Shown here: positions 26,584 through 36,207 of the stretch, piece by piece | How positions within the stretch are numbered: the first letter of the stretch is position 1 | Layout: the number at the start of each line of letters is the position of its first letter | Origin: JAVBJV01 sp031546815 | GTDB taxonomy: Bacteria; Pseudomonadota; Alphaproteobacteria; Acetobacterales; Acetobacteraceae | DNA: 56,633 nucleotides | Reading direction: 5' to 3' | NCBI GenBank assembly: GCA_031546815.1 | Contig: JAVBJV010000043.1 | Coordinates: 1-56,633 of the forward strand | Program-made: the position numbers and the translations under genes | The notes under the pieces: model-generated | What the model saw: only the letters and a program-made list of their open reading frames with translations | Told to the model about the DNA's origin: nothing | The model's database searches: none

Positions 26584-26668
<85 letters not shown>

Positions 26669-26702
26669 GAGAAACCTGAACCACCAGAGGCGAACCTCCA
26701 GC

Positions 26703-26719
26703 GGGGGAAAGCTTCCCCC
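26703..26719 (-). terminator. Hairpin downstream of the amidohydrolase operon
   Basis: A 7-bp stem (GGGGGAA/TTCCCCC) with a 3-base loop lies between the end of the M20D gene and tRNA-Leu; a second short stem (CCCCA/TGGGG, 26744-26756) lies closer to the gene. Neither has a minus-strand T run, so termination is only a guess. Confidence 0.3.
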
Positions 26720-26793
26720 TTGCGTGCAAGAACAGCGCGCTTACCCCATGTTGGGGCGGCTCGCAACGCCCATTGCGGCAATTCGGCGAAAAA

Positions 26794-27945
26794 TCAGCCC
26801 CGCAGCGCCCGTTTCGCCGCCTCGGCCATCCAGCCGACCGTGGCGGGGAAGATTTCGTCGTTGAAATCATAGTGCGGGTTGTGCAGCTCGCGCCCGCCAT
26901 CCACCGGGCCGTTCCCCACCCAGACATAGGCGCCGGGGCGCTCCAGCAGCATCCAGCCGAAATCCTCGCTGGTCATCGCCGCCGGCAGGTCGCGGCGCAG
27001 GGGAAGCCCCGCCGCCAGCACCGCATCGGCAGCCATATCGGCCTCGGCCAGGTGGTTGGTGGTCACGGCGACGGTATGGCGCACCTCGACCTCGACCGTC
27101 ATGCCGAAGGTGGCGGCAATGCCGTTGGCGACGCGGTGAATCCCCTCGCCCAGCTGATCCAGAATTTCCGGACGCAGCGCGCGGGCGGTGCCGGACAGGA
27201 ACGCACTGCCGGGGATCTGGTTGGCGGCCTCGCCCCCCTCGATCATTGCAATGGTCACCACGGCGGATTCCAGCGGGTCCACGTTGCGCGCCACGATCGA
27301 CTGCAACGCGACCACCAGATGCGCCGCCGCCAGCATCGGGTCTTTCGTCATGTGCGGCAGCGCCGCGTGGCCTGCGTGGCCCTTCAGCTTGATGAAGATA
27401 CGCGCCCCACCCGCCATCACCGGGCCGGAATGCACCGCAACCGTGCCAGCAGGCAGACCAGGCCAGTTGTGGAAGGCGAAGATACGCTCCATCGGGAAAC
27501 GGTCGAACAATCCGTCGGCCAGCATGGCCTTCGCGCCGCCCGCGCCTTCCTCGGCCGGCTGGAACACCAGATGCACAGTGCCGGACCAGCTGGTGTCCTT
27601 GCTCAGCACTTCGGCCGCGCCCAGCAGCGATATGGTGTGCCCGTCGTGCCCACAGGCATGCATCACGTTGGGACGCGTGGATGCGTGCGCGACCTTGCCC
27701 AGTTCGGCGATCGGCAGCGCGTCCATGTCGGCCCGCAGCCCGACGCTGCGATTGCCGCCGCGCCGTATGCTGCCGACCACGCCATGGCCGCCGACATTCT
27801 CGGTTACCTCGATCCCCAGCGCGCGTAGTTTTCCGGCCACGAAAGCGGCGGTTTCCTTCTCGTGCAGACTGAGTTCGGGGTTCTGATGCAGATGGCGGCG
27901 CCAGGCCGTCAGACGCTGAAGCAGATCGGGATCGAAACGTGTCAT
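26794..27945 (-). CDS. M20D family amidohydrolase (hippurate/IAA-amino acid hydrolase type)
   Basis: A 383-residue zinc or manganese hydrolase that cleaves amide bonds of N-acyl amino acids. It starts RRHLHQNPELSLHEKETAAFVAGKL, then GLRADMDALPI, the metal motif HACGHDGHT, and QPAEEGAGGAKAMLADG with the catalytic Glu pair. The dimerisation domain carries GHAGHAALPHMTKDP, and SEDFGWML is the later metal-site region. The substrate cannot be predicted. It is the last gene of a four-gene minus-strand cluster of amidohydrolases, 31 bp after the M81 gene. Confidence 0.92.
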   Translation of the reverse strand: MTRFDPDLLQRLTAWRRHLHQNPELSLHEKETAAFVAGKLRALGIEVTENVGGHGVVGSIRRGGNRSVGLRADMDALPIAELGKVAHASTRPNVMHACGHDGHTISLLGAAEVLSKDTSWSGTVHLVFQPAEEGAGGAKAMLADGLFDRFPMERIFAFHNWPGLPAGTVAVHSGPVMAGGARIFIKLKGHAGHAALPHMTKDPMLAAAHLVVALQSIVARNVDPLESAVVTIAMIEGGEAANQIPGSAFLSGTARALRPEILDQLGEGIHRVANGIAATFGMTVEVEVRHTVAVTTNHLAEADMAADAVLAAGLPLRRDLPAAMTSEDFGWMLLERPGAYVWVGNGPVDGGRELHNPHYDFNDEIFPATVGWMAEAAKRALRG

Positions 27946-27976
27946 ATCTCAGCCATACATCAGGATTATACGATCG

Positions 27977-29485
27977 TCACGCTTTTCGGCGCGGCAAACG
28001 CCGGATATCGGGACGCACATGTTTGAACGGCAACCCCGACGGATCGGCCATCACCGGACCGGGAGCCTGCACCACCATCACTTTCTCGGCCAGAGCCTGA
28101 AAGTCGGCACGGAAATGCACGCTGCTTTTTAACGCGAGGATTTTGCACGTAGCCGGTTCAATCCCCACATGGCGCAACAATGCCTGATCGTAAGCCTGCA
28201 TTTTCGTGCTGGTCACGATCACCCGCACATCCTGCCCGACCGAGATCAGCGCCGTCGGCCCCAGATGTGCGGGGTTGCCCGCCGCCATCGGTCCCGTACA
28301 GACGAAATCACCATCGGTCAGCTTCAGCACCCGCGCCTGACAGTCGAGCGGCACATCATCAGACTTGCCCCCCAGACTGAGAAACAACATCCCCCCCACG
28401 CCTGCTTTCTGACAGGCGGCAACACTCGCCGCATCGTTGATTGAGGCGAGCACCGAACCACGCGCATGCTGACGTACCAGTTCCGCCAGCAGTCCCGTTG
28501 TGTCGCCATGTCCGCCGCCGCCGGGATTGTCCTGCGTGTCGGCCAGCACAACCGGACGCGTGGCGCGTTCAGCGATCTTCTTCGCGGCCGCAACAGCATC
28601 GGCTGCGGGGATGACGTTCAGCACGAAATCGGATTCATGCTGGTTGAGATAGGCAAGCAGACCATCCGCTGCCAGATCCGCCGCGCGCTGGTCGGCGGCA
28701 AAGGCGGAAATCGTCGCCTGGCAGCCCGGAAAATCCGCATAGGGAAACCCGAAGCAGAACGCCAGTTCCGTCACGCCGCTGGCTATGGAGATCTGCTCGC
28801 GCGCATGCATCACAGCCTTCATCGGGTTGACCAGCGTGCACTGGCTGGTCAGCGGCATCCAGAAATTCAGCGCGCGAAATGCCTTGGCAAACGGAGCCTT
28901 CCGCTGGATGCGCGCAATCAGCAGCTTCATCGCGCGCCACCCGGCCTCGCGCATGTCCACATGCGGATAGGTGCGGAACGGCACCACCGCATCGCTGTGC
29001 TGCATCATCGTTTCAGTCAGGTTGGCGTGCGGGTCCAGACTGATAACAAGCGGCATCTCCGCCCCGATCACCGCCCGCACACGCCGCAGCAATTCACCCT
29101 CGGCATCCGGGGCGAGATCCGCAAGCGCCGCGCCGTGCAGATCCAGATACACACCATCCAGATGCCCCGCCCGCAGTGCATCCGACAGATCGGCGACCAG
29201 CATCGCGCAGATGCGTTCGAACGCTTCATCGTCGATGGGGCCTGCGGGGTTGGCCATGCACCACAGCAACGGCACCAGATCGACGCCACGTGCCTCGGCC
29301 TGGCGGATCGCGCCCGAGATCGGCGCCGCCGTATTATGCAGCGCATCGATCATCTCTGCGCCACGCTGCAGATGCGGCCAACCACCTGGCGTCAGGAAGT
29401 CCTGAAATGTGGTCGGTCGAGGTGCGAAGGAATGGGTCTCGTGCATGAAACCCCCAATCGCAATCCGCATCGTATCTTCGTTCAT
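27977..29485 (-). CDS. M81 family metallopeptidase (MlrC-like)
   Basis: A 502-residue protein of the MlrC family, named for the microcystin linear-peptide-degrading enzyme; most members have unknown substrates. It opens MRIAIGGFMHETHSF (the family has HETNTF-like here), followed by LDLHGAA near residue 110, SLDPHANLTETMMQHSDAVV and FRTYPHVDMREAG, which hold metal ligands; DTQDNPGGGGHGDTTGLL is a second strong block. The start at 29485 (MNEDTM) forms an ATGA overlap with the gene before it; ATG 29470 is the alternative. A role with the neighbouring hydrolases in degrading modified amino acids or peptides is inference. Confidence 0.9.
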   Translation of the reverse strand: MNEDTMRIAIGGFMHETHSFAPRPTTFQDFLTPGGWPHLQRGAEMIDALHNTAAPISGAIRQAEARGVDLVPLLWCMANPAGPIDDEAFERICAMLVADLSDALRAGHLDGVYLDLHGAALADLAPDAEGELLRRVRAVIGAEMPLVISLDPHANLTETMMQHSDAVVPFRTYPHVDMREAGWRAMKLLIARIQRKAPFAKAFRALNFWMPLTSQCTLVNPMKAVMHAREQISIASGVTELAFCFGFPYADFPGCQATISAFAADQRAADLAADGLLAYLNQHESDFVLNVIPAADAVAAAKKIAERATRPVVLADTQDNPGGGGHGDTTGLLAELVRQHARGSVLASINDAASVAACQKAGVGGMLFLSLGGKSDDVPLDCQARVLKLTDGDFVCTGPMAAGNPAHLGPTALISVGQDVRVIVTSTKMQAYDQALLRHVGIEPATCKILALKSSVHFRADFQALAEKVMVVQAPGPVMADPSGLPFKHVRPDIRRLPRRKA

Positions 29486-30708
29486 CCAGCTGCCTCCAGC
29501 ACTGTATCCGCCAACACGTGCAAACCGGCAGTAGCCCATTCGGGCGTGATGCTCTCGGACTCGTTATGGCTGATGCCGCCATGACAGGGCACAAAGATCA
29601 TCGCCGTGGCCACACGTCGTGCCATATATACGGCATCATGACCGATCCCAGTTAACAAATCACACCATCGATACCCACGCGCCTGTGCGGCCTTGCGCAC
29701 ATCAGCCACCAGTTGCGCATCGAACGGCGTGTGCGGAGACGTCCAGAACGGCGCGATGTCGATCCGCACATCCCGCACGCGCTTACACAAGGTGCGAAAA
29801 TCCATCACCATGCGCGCCAGAATTTCAGGATCGGCATTGCGCAGATCCACTGTGAACCACACCCGCGAAGGCACCACGTTGCGACTGTCGGGTTCCACCG
29901 TAAGCCGCCCAACAGTGGCGCGTGCATCGCCCCCGGTTTCACGGGCAATATCTTCCAGACCGGCAATCAGCCGCGACGCCACCACCAGCGCATCGCGCCT
30001 GCCCGCCATAACGGACCCTGCATGCGCATCCTCGCCGGTAACCGTTACATCCAGCCAGGTCTGCGCGAGCGCGCCGGTCACCACGCCGATCTCGAGCCCC
30101 GCGTCTTCCAGCACGCGCCCCTGCTCGATATGCAGTTCGACATACGCGCCAACGCGCTGCAACGCCGCCGGATCGGCCTCGCCCGCCCAGCCGATGCGCG
30201 CAAGTTCAGCACCGAATACCGCGCCGGATGGATCGGTCTTTTCCAGCACCTCGTCCTCGTCGAACACGCCCATCGCCACGCCGCTGCCCATCATCGGTGG
30301 ACTGAAACGCGCGCCTTCCTCGTTGGTGAAATTCACCAGCAGCAGCGGTGCCTTCGTGCGGATGTCGGCCTGATGCAATGCGCGCATCACCTCCAGCCCC
30401 GCCAGCACGCCCAGCACACCATCAAACTTCCCGCCCGTCGGCTGCGTGTCGAGGTGACTGCCGAACGCAATGGCGGGGCGTGATGGATCGGTTCCCTCGC
30501 GCCGCAACAGCATGTTACCGACACGATCGACGCTGCATGTCAGGCCGCATTCCTCGGCCCAGCGTTGCAGCAGCTTGCGGCCTTCGGAGTCCACATCGGT
30601 CAGCGTCTGCCGGTTGCAACCACCTTTGGCAGTGCCGCCGATCTGCGCCATCTGCATCAGGCTGTCCCACAGACGTTCGCCGGACAAGGGAATATTCTGC
30701 GTCATCAT
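29482..30708 (-). CDS. M20 family Zn-dependent hydrolase (N-carbamoyl-L-amino acid hydrolase / allantoate amidohydrolase type)
   Basis: A 408-residue dimetal hydrolase. Marks are AIAFGSHLDTQPTGGKFDGVLGVLAGLEV (first His/Asp ligands), FTNEEGARFSPPMMGS (catalytic Glu), YVELHIEQGRVLEDAG, AGSVMAGRRDAL, and ISHNESE with the last His ligand. These fit the HyuC/AllC/beta-ureidopropionase group, which split N-carbamoyl or ureido bonds. GGAG lies 5 bases before the ATG at 30708, which overlaps the upstream gene's stop (ATGATGA). Which nitrogen compound it acts on is not shown; no hydantoinase or allantoinase is in the window. Confidence 0.92.
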   Translation of the reverse strand: MMTQNIPLSGERLWDSLMQMAQIGGTAKGGCNRQTLTDVDSEGRKLLQRWAEECGLTCSVDRVGNMLLRREGTDPSRPAIAFGSHLDTQPTGGKFDGVLGVLAGLEVMRALHQADIRTKAPLLLVNFTNEEGARFSPPMMGSGVAMGVFDEDEVLEKTDPSGAVFGAELARIGWAGEADPAALQRVGAYVELHIEQGRVLEDAGLEIGVVTGALAQTWLDVTVTGEDAHAGSVMAGRRDALVVASRLIAGLEDIARETGGDARATVGRLTVEPDSRNVVPSRVWFTVDLRNADPEILARMVMDFRTLCKRVRDVRIDIAPFWTSPHTPFDAQLVADVRKAAQARGYRWCDLLTGIGHDAVYMARRVATAMIFVPCHGGISHNESESITPEWATAGLHVLADTVLEAAG

Positions 30709-32003
30709 ACTTTCTCCAACCCACACCAGCCTGCCATGGTCAGCGCCAGCACACGCGTAACGGTGTGCATCGAGGCAAGGCCAACACTTTCATCAATGCC
30801 GTGAATGTCCTGCGCGTCGGGGCCATACACAGCGCAGGGCGTGTTCTGATACAGTTCGTAAAACCGCCCGTCGGTCAGTCCGGATGCGGCGTAATGCTTC
30901 AGCGGTTCGCCCGCAATATCGGCATGGTGCCGCGCCACAACCGTGCAGATCGGGCCGTCAGGATGGAACACGCAGCCATCGGCCATGAAGCCCTTGAACT
31001 CGACCTTCACCGTGGTGCCACGCAGCTTCTCGTGCGCGGCGGCGTCGCCCACCAGACGTTCGATGTCGGCAGCAACGCTGCGGCTCGACACACCCGGCAT
31101 CACGCCCACCCGCATGCCGATCCGCGCACGCGTCGGGACCGATGAATTCCATTCACCGCCCTCAATCGTGCCGAAGTTCACGTTGATCGGATGGTTGTTA
31201 CCCCTGAACGACGCATGTACGCGCTCGGCACGATTGGCCTCGGCCTCGTACTCCTTGAAGCGCGCGGCGATAATGTTCGCAGCCTCGATCGCGTTCACGC
31301 CCGCGTGCATGTCGCGCACATGTGTGGGGCGACCTGTCACCGTCACCCAGGCCCAGACAACACCAACCTCCGCCGTGTAGAGGAACGACTCTCCGGGCCC
31401 CGGTTCGGGGATGATCGCCGCATCGGCCTTCGGCAGCGCCAGCATCGCGGCGAGGCCGCCATTGCCGGTGCATTCCTCCTCGATCACCGATGCCATCTGC
31501 ACCATGGCGGCGGGTTGCAGTCCGGCGCGACGCAGTGCCTCGAACGCCATCACATAACTGACGATCCCTGCCTTCATGTCGCCCGCACCGCGACCATACA
31601 TGCGGCCGTTGCGGATATCGGGCTGGAAGGGCGGCGTTATCCACAGATCGGCAGCGCCTTCGGGCACAACATCGACATGGCCTTGCAAAGCCAGGCTGCG
31701 GCCCTTCACATCGCGCGGGCGATGCACGGCGATCACGTTGTCGCGCCCGTCATATGACATCATCGGCGGAGAAAATCCGGGATGCGATGCCAGTGCCTCG
31801 GGGTCGATCTTCACGCGCTGTGGCATCAGGCCGAGGTCCGTATACACACGCGCCATCTCGTCGAGGCACGATGCCTCGCGCCCCAGCAGCGAGCGGTGCG
31901 AGACCAGTGTGGCCAGCAGTTTTTCCGCATCGGCTTCCAGTGTCGCGACTGCGTCCAGAATGGCGCGGCGGGCACCCGTGTCAATTGGCAACAGTTCCAT
32001 CAT
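30705..32003 (-). CDS. ArgE/DapE family M20 deacylase
   Basis: A 432-residue member of the acetylornithine deacetylase/succinyl-diaminopimelate desuccinylase group. Seen are SLALQGHVDVVPEG (metal His/Asp), GRGAGDMKAGIVSYVMAFEAL, VIEEECTGNGGLAAML (catalytic Glu-Glu), and AGVNAIEAANIIAARFKEYE in the dimer domain. It is the first gene of the four-gene cluster. The start is ATG 32003 or 32000, with GGGGA a few bases before. ArgE itself is possible, but the gene context (hydrolases of modified amino acids) argues for catabolism rather than arginine synthesis. Confidence 0.88.
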   Translation of the reverse strand: MMELLPIDTGARRAILDAVATLEADAEKLLATLVSHRSLLGREASCLDEMARVYTDLGLMPQRVKIDPEALASHPGFSPPMMSYDGRDNVIAVHRPRDVKGRSLALQGHVDVVPEGAADLWITPPFQPDIRNGRMYGRGAGDMKAGIVSYVMAFEALRRAGLQPAAMVQMASVIEEECTGNGGLAAMLALPKADAAIIPEPGPGESFLYTAEVGVVWAWVTVTGRPTHVRDMHAGVNAIEAANIIAARFKEYEAEANRAERVHASFRGNNHPINVNFGTIEGGEWNSSVPTRARIGMRVGVMPGVSSRSVAADIERLVGDAAAHEKLRGTTVKVEFKGFMADGCVFHPDGPICTVVARHHADIAGEPLKHYAASGLTDGRFYELYQNTPCAVYGPDAQDIHGIDESVGLASMHTVTRVLALTMAGWCGLEKV

Positions 32004-32100
32004 GCGTTTCCCCGTCTTGTTTTGGAAAACGCTAACCGCAAATGGACAGACGCGCCATCCCACCATAGCATCCCCTGCAAAGACACCGAGGAATGCACCA

Positions 32101-33123
32101 ATGAAGCTGTTCTGGGACCCCGTGCAACTGAAGCACCAGCCGGGCTTTTTCCTGCAACGCGGTCACGCGCGCCGCAACTTCGAAGTGCCGCAACGCGCCG
32201 AGGCACTGCTTGCCGCCGCGCACGACATGCAGGCCGAAATCATCACGCCTCCCACCGCCGATCCGCGCGCGCTGGAAGCGGTGCACACCCCGGAATTCCT
32301 CGATTTTCTGCGCAACGCCTGGGTCGAATGGAGCCAGATGTCGGACCATGCGCCCGAACTGGTCAGCAGCATTTTTCCGCCACCCGAAATGTATGCGAAC
32401 GGCGCGAAATGCGGCAGCCATATCCTGACCAAACTCGGCTGGTTCACCGCCGATACCAGCACACCGCTTGGCCCGCATTCGTGGGAAGCGGCCTCTGCCG
32501 CAGCTGCCTGCGCAATTGCCGCCGCCGATGAAGCGGCCCAGGGTAACACTGCCTATGCGCTGTGCCGCCCGCCCGGGCATCATGCGTATGCGGCGCGTAC
32601 CGGCGGGCACTGCATCCTGAACAACGCCGCCATCGCCGCCCAGCGCCTGCGCGACAGCGGGGCAGAGCGCGTTGCGGTGATCGATATCGACAGCCATCAC
32701 GGCAACGGCACGCAGTCGATCTTCTGGGACCGGGCGGATGTGATGTTCGTCTCGATCCACGGCGATCCGGACGGATATTACCCGTGGTTCGTGGGCTATG
32801 CCGATGAACGCGGCGGGAAGACTGCGGAAGGATGCAACCTCAACCTGCCAATGCCAAAGAACACACCGGATGCACCATGGCTCGCCGCCATCGACACAGG
32901 GCTTGCCGCCATCCGTGCGTTCGGTGCCGATGCGCTGGTGGTCTCGCTGGGGTTCGATGCGTCGGAACATGAACCGCTCGCCTGGATGAAAATCACCGAA
33001 GACGGGTTCGCCCGCGCGGGTGCTGCCATCCGCAAGACCGGGCTGCCGACCGCGATTATTCAGGAGGGCGGTTACAACACCGATATGATGGGCAGGTTGC
33101 TGAAACGCTTCCTGCACGGGTAG
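32101..33123 (+). CDS. Histone deacetylase family protein, acetylpolyamine amidohydrolase-like
   Basis: A 340-residue arginase/deacetylase-fold zinc hydrolase. Key residues line up with acetylpolyamine amidohydrolase: His160-His161 (CRPPGHHA), zinc ligands Asp197 and His199 (DIDSHHGNG), Asp286 (LGFDASEHEP) and catalytic Tyr325 (EGGYN). Its length is close to the about 341 residues of characterised AphA proteins. It probably deacetylates acetylated polyamines or related amines. A GAGGA site precedes ATG 32101. It diverges from the amidohydrolase operon over 97 bp and is followed after 8 bp by comM. Confidence 0.88.
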   Translation: MKLFWDPVQLKHQPGFFLQRGHARRNFEVPQRAEALLAAAHDMQAEIITPPTADPRALEAVHTPEFLDFLRNAWVEWSQMSDHAPELVSSIFPPPEMYANGAKCGSHILTKLGWFTADTSTPLGPHSWEAASAAAACAIAAADEAAQGNTAYALCRPPGHHAYAARTGGHCILNNAAIAAQRLRDSGAERVAVIDIDSHHGNGTQSIFWDRADVMFVSIHGDPDGYYPWFVGYADERGGKTAEGCNLNLPMPKNTPDAPWLAAIDTGLAAIRAFGADALVVSLGFDASEHEPLAWMKITEDGFARAGAAIRKTGLPTAIIQEGGYNTDMMGRLLKRFLHG

Positions 33124-33131
33124 ATACCCGC

Positions 33132-34643
33132 ATGTCCATTGCGCGCATCACCAGCTTCACGTTCTCGGGGATCGACACGGTTCCCGTCGATGTGCAGGTG
33201 CAGATTACCTCGGGCCTGCCAGCTTTTCTGGTGGTGGGCCTTGCCGACAAAGCCGTCGCGGAATCGCGCGAACGGGTGCGCGGTGCGTTGACCGCCATCG
33301 GGCTGGCATTGCCGCCCAAACGCATTCTGATCAACCTCGCCCCCGCCGATATGGCGAAAGAGGGCAGTCATTTTGATCTGCCCATCGCACTGGCCGTGCT
33401 CGCCGCGATGGAGGTGCTGCCGAAAGAAGATCTCTCGCATTTCGCCGCACTGGGCGAATTGGCGCTGGATGGCGCGCTGTTGCCGGTGGCCGGCGTGCTG
33501 CCCGCAGCCATTGGCGCGGCCACGCGCGATCTGGGGCTAATCTGCCCGGCCGCGCAAGGTGGTGAAGCGTCGTGGTCGGCCGCGACGGATATTCTTGCGG
33601 CGTCCGATCTGCTCGCCATCGTCAATCATTTCCGGGGCACGCAGGTGCTGTCTCCACCATCGCCGCCACCGATGCGCACACATATACGCGGGCTGGATCT
33701 GGCCGATGTGAAAGGCATGGAGACCGCCCGCCGCGCGCTGGAAATCGCCGCCGCCGGTGGCCACAACCTGCTGATGATCGGCCCGCCCGGCGCGGGTAAA
33801 TCCATGCTGGCTGCTCGCCTGCCCGACCTGCTGCCGGACCTGACCCCGGCCGAGGCGCTGGAAGTCTCGATGGTGCATTCCGTGGCAGGACTGCTGGATG
33901 ACGGCCATCTGGTGATGCGCCCACCGTTTCGCGAACCGCACCATTCCGCATCGCAAGCCGCGCTGGCGGGCGGCGGATTGCGCGCCCGCCCCGGCGAGAT
34001 CAGCCTTGCACATCGGGGCGTCTTGTTCCTCGACGAAATGCCCGAATTCCCACGTCCCGCACTGGAAGCATTGCGCCAGCCGATGGAGAGCGGCCGCACC
34101 ACCGTCAGCCGCGCCAACGCGCACGTCACTTATCCTGCGCGGTTCCAGTTGATTGCGGCGATGAACCCGTGCCGGTGCGGGCATCTGGGCGATGCCTCGC
34201 GTGAATGCGGCCGCGCGCCGCGCTGTGGCGAGGATTATCAGACCCGCATCAGCGGCCCGTTGCTCGACCGCATGGACCTTACAATTCAGGTGCAGCCCGT
34301 CTCGCCGCAGGACCTTTCGCGCGCCCCAGCGGGCGAGCCAACTGCCGCCGTAGCCGCGCGCATTGCGGCAGCCCGCGCCCTGCAACGCGCGCGCTGGCAG
34401 AGTGGCCTGAACGCCGAAGCCGATGGCGCAAAGCTGGAGCAGAACGTGAAAGCCGACGCCGAAGCGCGCGCGCTGCTGGAACAGGCGGCGACCAAACTGC
34501 GTCTGTCGGCGCGCGGCTTCATCCGCACTCTGCGCGTGGCCCGCAGCATCGCCGACCTGGCCCAATCCGAGGCCGTGCATCGCGCGCACATCGCCGAGGC
34601 GTTATCTTACCGCCACCGCATTCCGGGGCGGGCGCTGGTGTAG
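33132..34643 (+). CDS. comM: YifB family Mg-chelatase-like AAA ATPase (ComM)
   Basis: A 503-residue protein; in Vibrio the homologue is a hexameric helicase that promotes branch migration during natural transformation. The N-terminal domain starts SFTFSGIDTVPVDVQVQIT and includes KRILINLAPADMAKEGSHFDLPIA. The AAA core has Walker A GPPGAGKS at residues 217-224 and GVLFLDEMPEF as Walker B. A zinc-finger-like stretch MNPCRCGHLGDASRECGRAPRCG follows, as in most family members. The C-terminal Mg_chelatase domain ends YRHRIPGRALV. Confidence 0.94.
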   Translation: MSIARITSFTFSGIDTVPVDVQVQITSGLPAFLVVGLADKAVAESRERVRGALTAIGLALPPKRILINLAPADMAKEGSHFDLPIALAVLAAMEVLPKEDLSHFAALGELALDGALLPVAGVLPAAIGAATRDLGLICPAAQGGEASWSAATDILAASDLLAIVNHFRGTQVLSPPSPPPMRTHIRGLDLADVKGMETARRALEIAAAGGHNLLMIGPPGAGKSMLAARLPDLLPDLTPAEALEVSMVHSVAGLLDDGHLVMRPPFREPHHSASQAALAGGGLRARPGEISLAHRGVLFLDEMPEFPRPALEALRQPMESGRTTVSRANAHVTYPARFQLIAAMNPCRCGHLGDASRECGRAPRCGEDYQTRISGPLLDRMDLTIQVQPVSPQDLSRAPAGEPTAAVAARIAAARALQRARWQSGLNAEADGAKLEQNVKADAEARALLEQAATKLRLSARGFIRTLRVARSIADLAQSEAVHRAHIAEALSYRHRIPGRALV

Positions 34644-34794
34644 GCCCATGTCTGGTTAACGCTGGACGGCCGCACAGCTCAGGAAATTGGACGGCACCCC
34701 CGAAATTCGTGTAACCAGCGGCAAAATTGGTGCCTGTCTCCCCTCATCTGGCTGACGCATCCGGCCCAAGGACAACATCTTCACTGGAGCCATC

Positions 34795-36207
34795 GTGAGC
34801 CTGTTCCGCAGCCTGTTCCGTACTAAAAACCTCGATAAGATGATCGCGAATGCCCAATCCAGGCACGGCCTGAAGAAAGTTCTAGGGCCTCTCGATCTCG
34901 TTCTGATCGGCATCGGCGCCATTGTCGGCACCGGTATCTTCGTGCTCACCGGCACGGGGGCGCTTACGGCGGGGCCTGCGCTGACGGTCTCGTTCGTCAT
35001 CGCCGCGCTGGCCTGCGCCTTTGCCGCGCTGAGCTACGCTGAATTCGCCTCGTCGATCCCTGTGGCCGGGTCCATCTACACGTATAGCTACGCCACGATG
35101 GGCGAGCTGGTCGCCTGGGTCATCGGCTGGGATCTGATGCTGGAATACGGGCTGGCAAGTTCTGCGGTCTCGGTCGGCTGGTCGGGGTATTTCCAGTCGC
35201 TGATGGGCGGCTTCGGCATTGCTCTGCCCAAGGTGCTGTCTGCCGCGCCCGGCGCCATTCCAGGCGTCGAGACATGGTTCAATCTGCCAGCCTTTCTGAT
35301 CATGATGGTGCTGACCTCCGTACTGTCCCTGGGGATCAGGGAATCTGCCCGGTTCAACAATGTGATGGTGGCCATCAAGATTGCTGTCGTGCTGTTGTTC
35401 ATCGTCGTTGGGTTCAAGCACGTGCGGCCCGAGAACTGGCAGCCTTTCGCACCGTTTGGCATCAGCGGCATCTTCAGCGCTGCGGCGCTGGTGTTCTTTG
35501 CGTTCATCGGCTTTGACGCCGTGTCGGCAGCAGCCGAAGAAGTCAAACGTCCGGATCGTGACCTGCCCATCGGCATCATCGGATCGCTGGCGATCTGCTC
35601 GATTCTGTATGTCGTTGTCTCGCTCATCATGACGGGCATCGTGCCCTATCGCGAATTCCTGGGCGTAGACTCGCCTGTCTCTCTGGCGCTGCTGCGCGCC
35701 GGCGAAAACTGGGTCGCGGGATTCATCGATCTGGGGGCCATTCTCGGCATGACCACAGTCGTCCTGGTCATGATCTACGGCCAAACGCGCATCCTGTTCG
35801 CAATGTCACGCGATGGCCTGCTCCCCCAGCGCCTGTCCGAAATCCATCCACGCCACGGCACGCCATTTTTCGCAACCTGGCTGGTAGGGATCTGCTTCGG
35901 GCTGATCGCCGCCGTCGTGCCGCTGGATGTACTGGCTGAGTTGATCAACATCGGCACCCTTGCCGCATTCTGCCTGATCTCGATCGCCGTGATCATACTG
36001 CGCAAGACTCGCCCGGACCTGCCGCGCGCATTCCGCTGCCCCGCGGTACCGGTTGTGCCGCTGCTGGCGATCGGCTTCTGCGTCACGCTGATGACGTTCC
36101 TGAAAGCCGTGACGTGGATCGCCTTCGGGATCTGGCTGCTGCTGGGGCTTGCAATTTACTTCGCGTATGCACGCAGACGGTCGCTGCTGAATGTCGAGCA
36201 GCCCTAA
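34795..36207 (+). CDS. APC family amino acid permease (CAT type)
   Basis: A 470-residue inner-membrane transporter with about 12 helices. The helix 1 motif GAIVGTGIFVLTG, EFASSIPVAGSIYTYSYATMGEL, and the helix 6 block AALVFFAFIGFDAVSAAAEEVKRPDRDLP identify the cationic-amino-acid-transporter branch of the APC superfamily. The GTG at 34795 is preceded by GGAG. The substrate is not predictable. The 151 bp upstream show no clear hairpin. It stands close to the polyamine and amino-acid hydrolases, so uptake of a related compound is possible. Confidence 0.93.
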   Translation: MSLFRSLFRTKNLDKMIANAQSRHGLKKVLGPLDLVLIGIGAIVGTGIFVLTGTGALTAGPALTVSFVIAALACAFAALSYAEFASSIPVAGSIYTYSYATMGELVAWVIGWDLMLEYGLASSAVSVGWSGYFQSLMGGFGIALPKVLSAAPGAIPGVETWFNLPAFLIMMVLTSVLSLGIRESARFNNVMVAIKIAVVLLFIVVGFKHVRPENWQPFAPFGISGIFSAAALVFFAFIGFDAVSAAAEEVKRPDRDLPIGIIGSLAICSILYVVVSLIMTGIVPYREFLGVDSPVSLALLRAGENWVAGFIDLGAILGMTTVVLVMIYGQTRILFAMSRDGLLPQRLSEIHPRHGTPFFATWLVGICFGLIAAVVPLDVLAELINIGTLAAFCLISIAVIILRKTRPDLPRAFRCPAVPVVPLLAIGFCVTLMTFLKAVTWIAFGIWLLLGLAIYFAYARRRSLLNVEQP

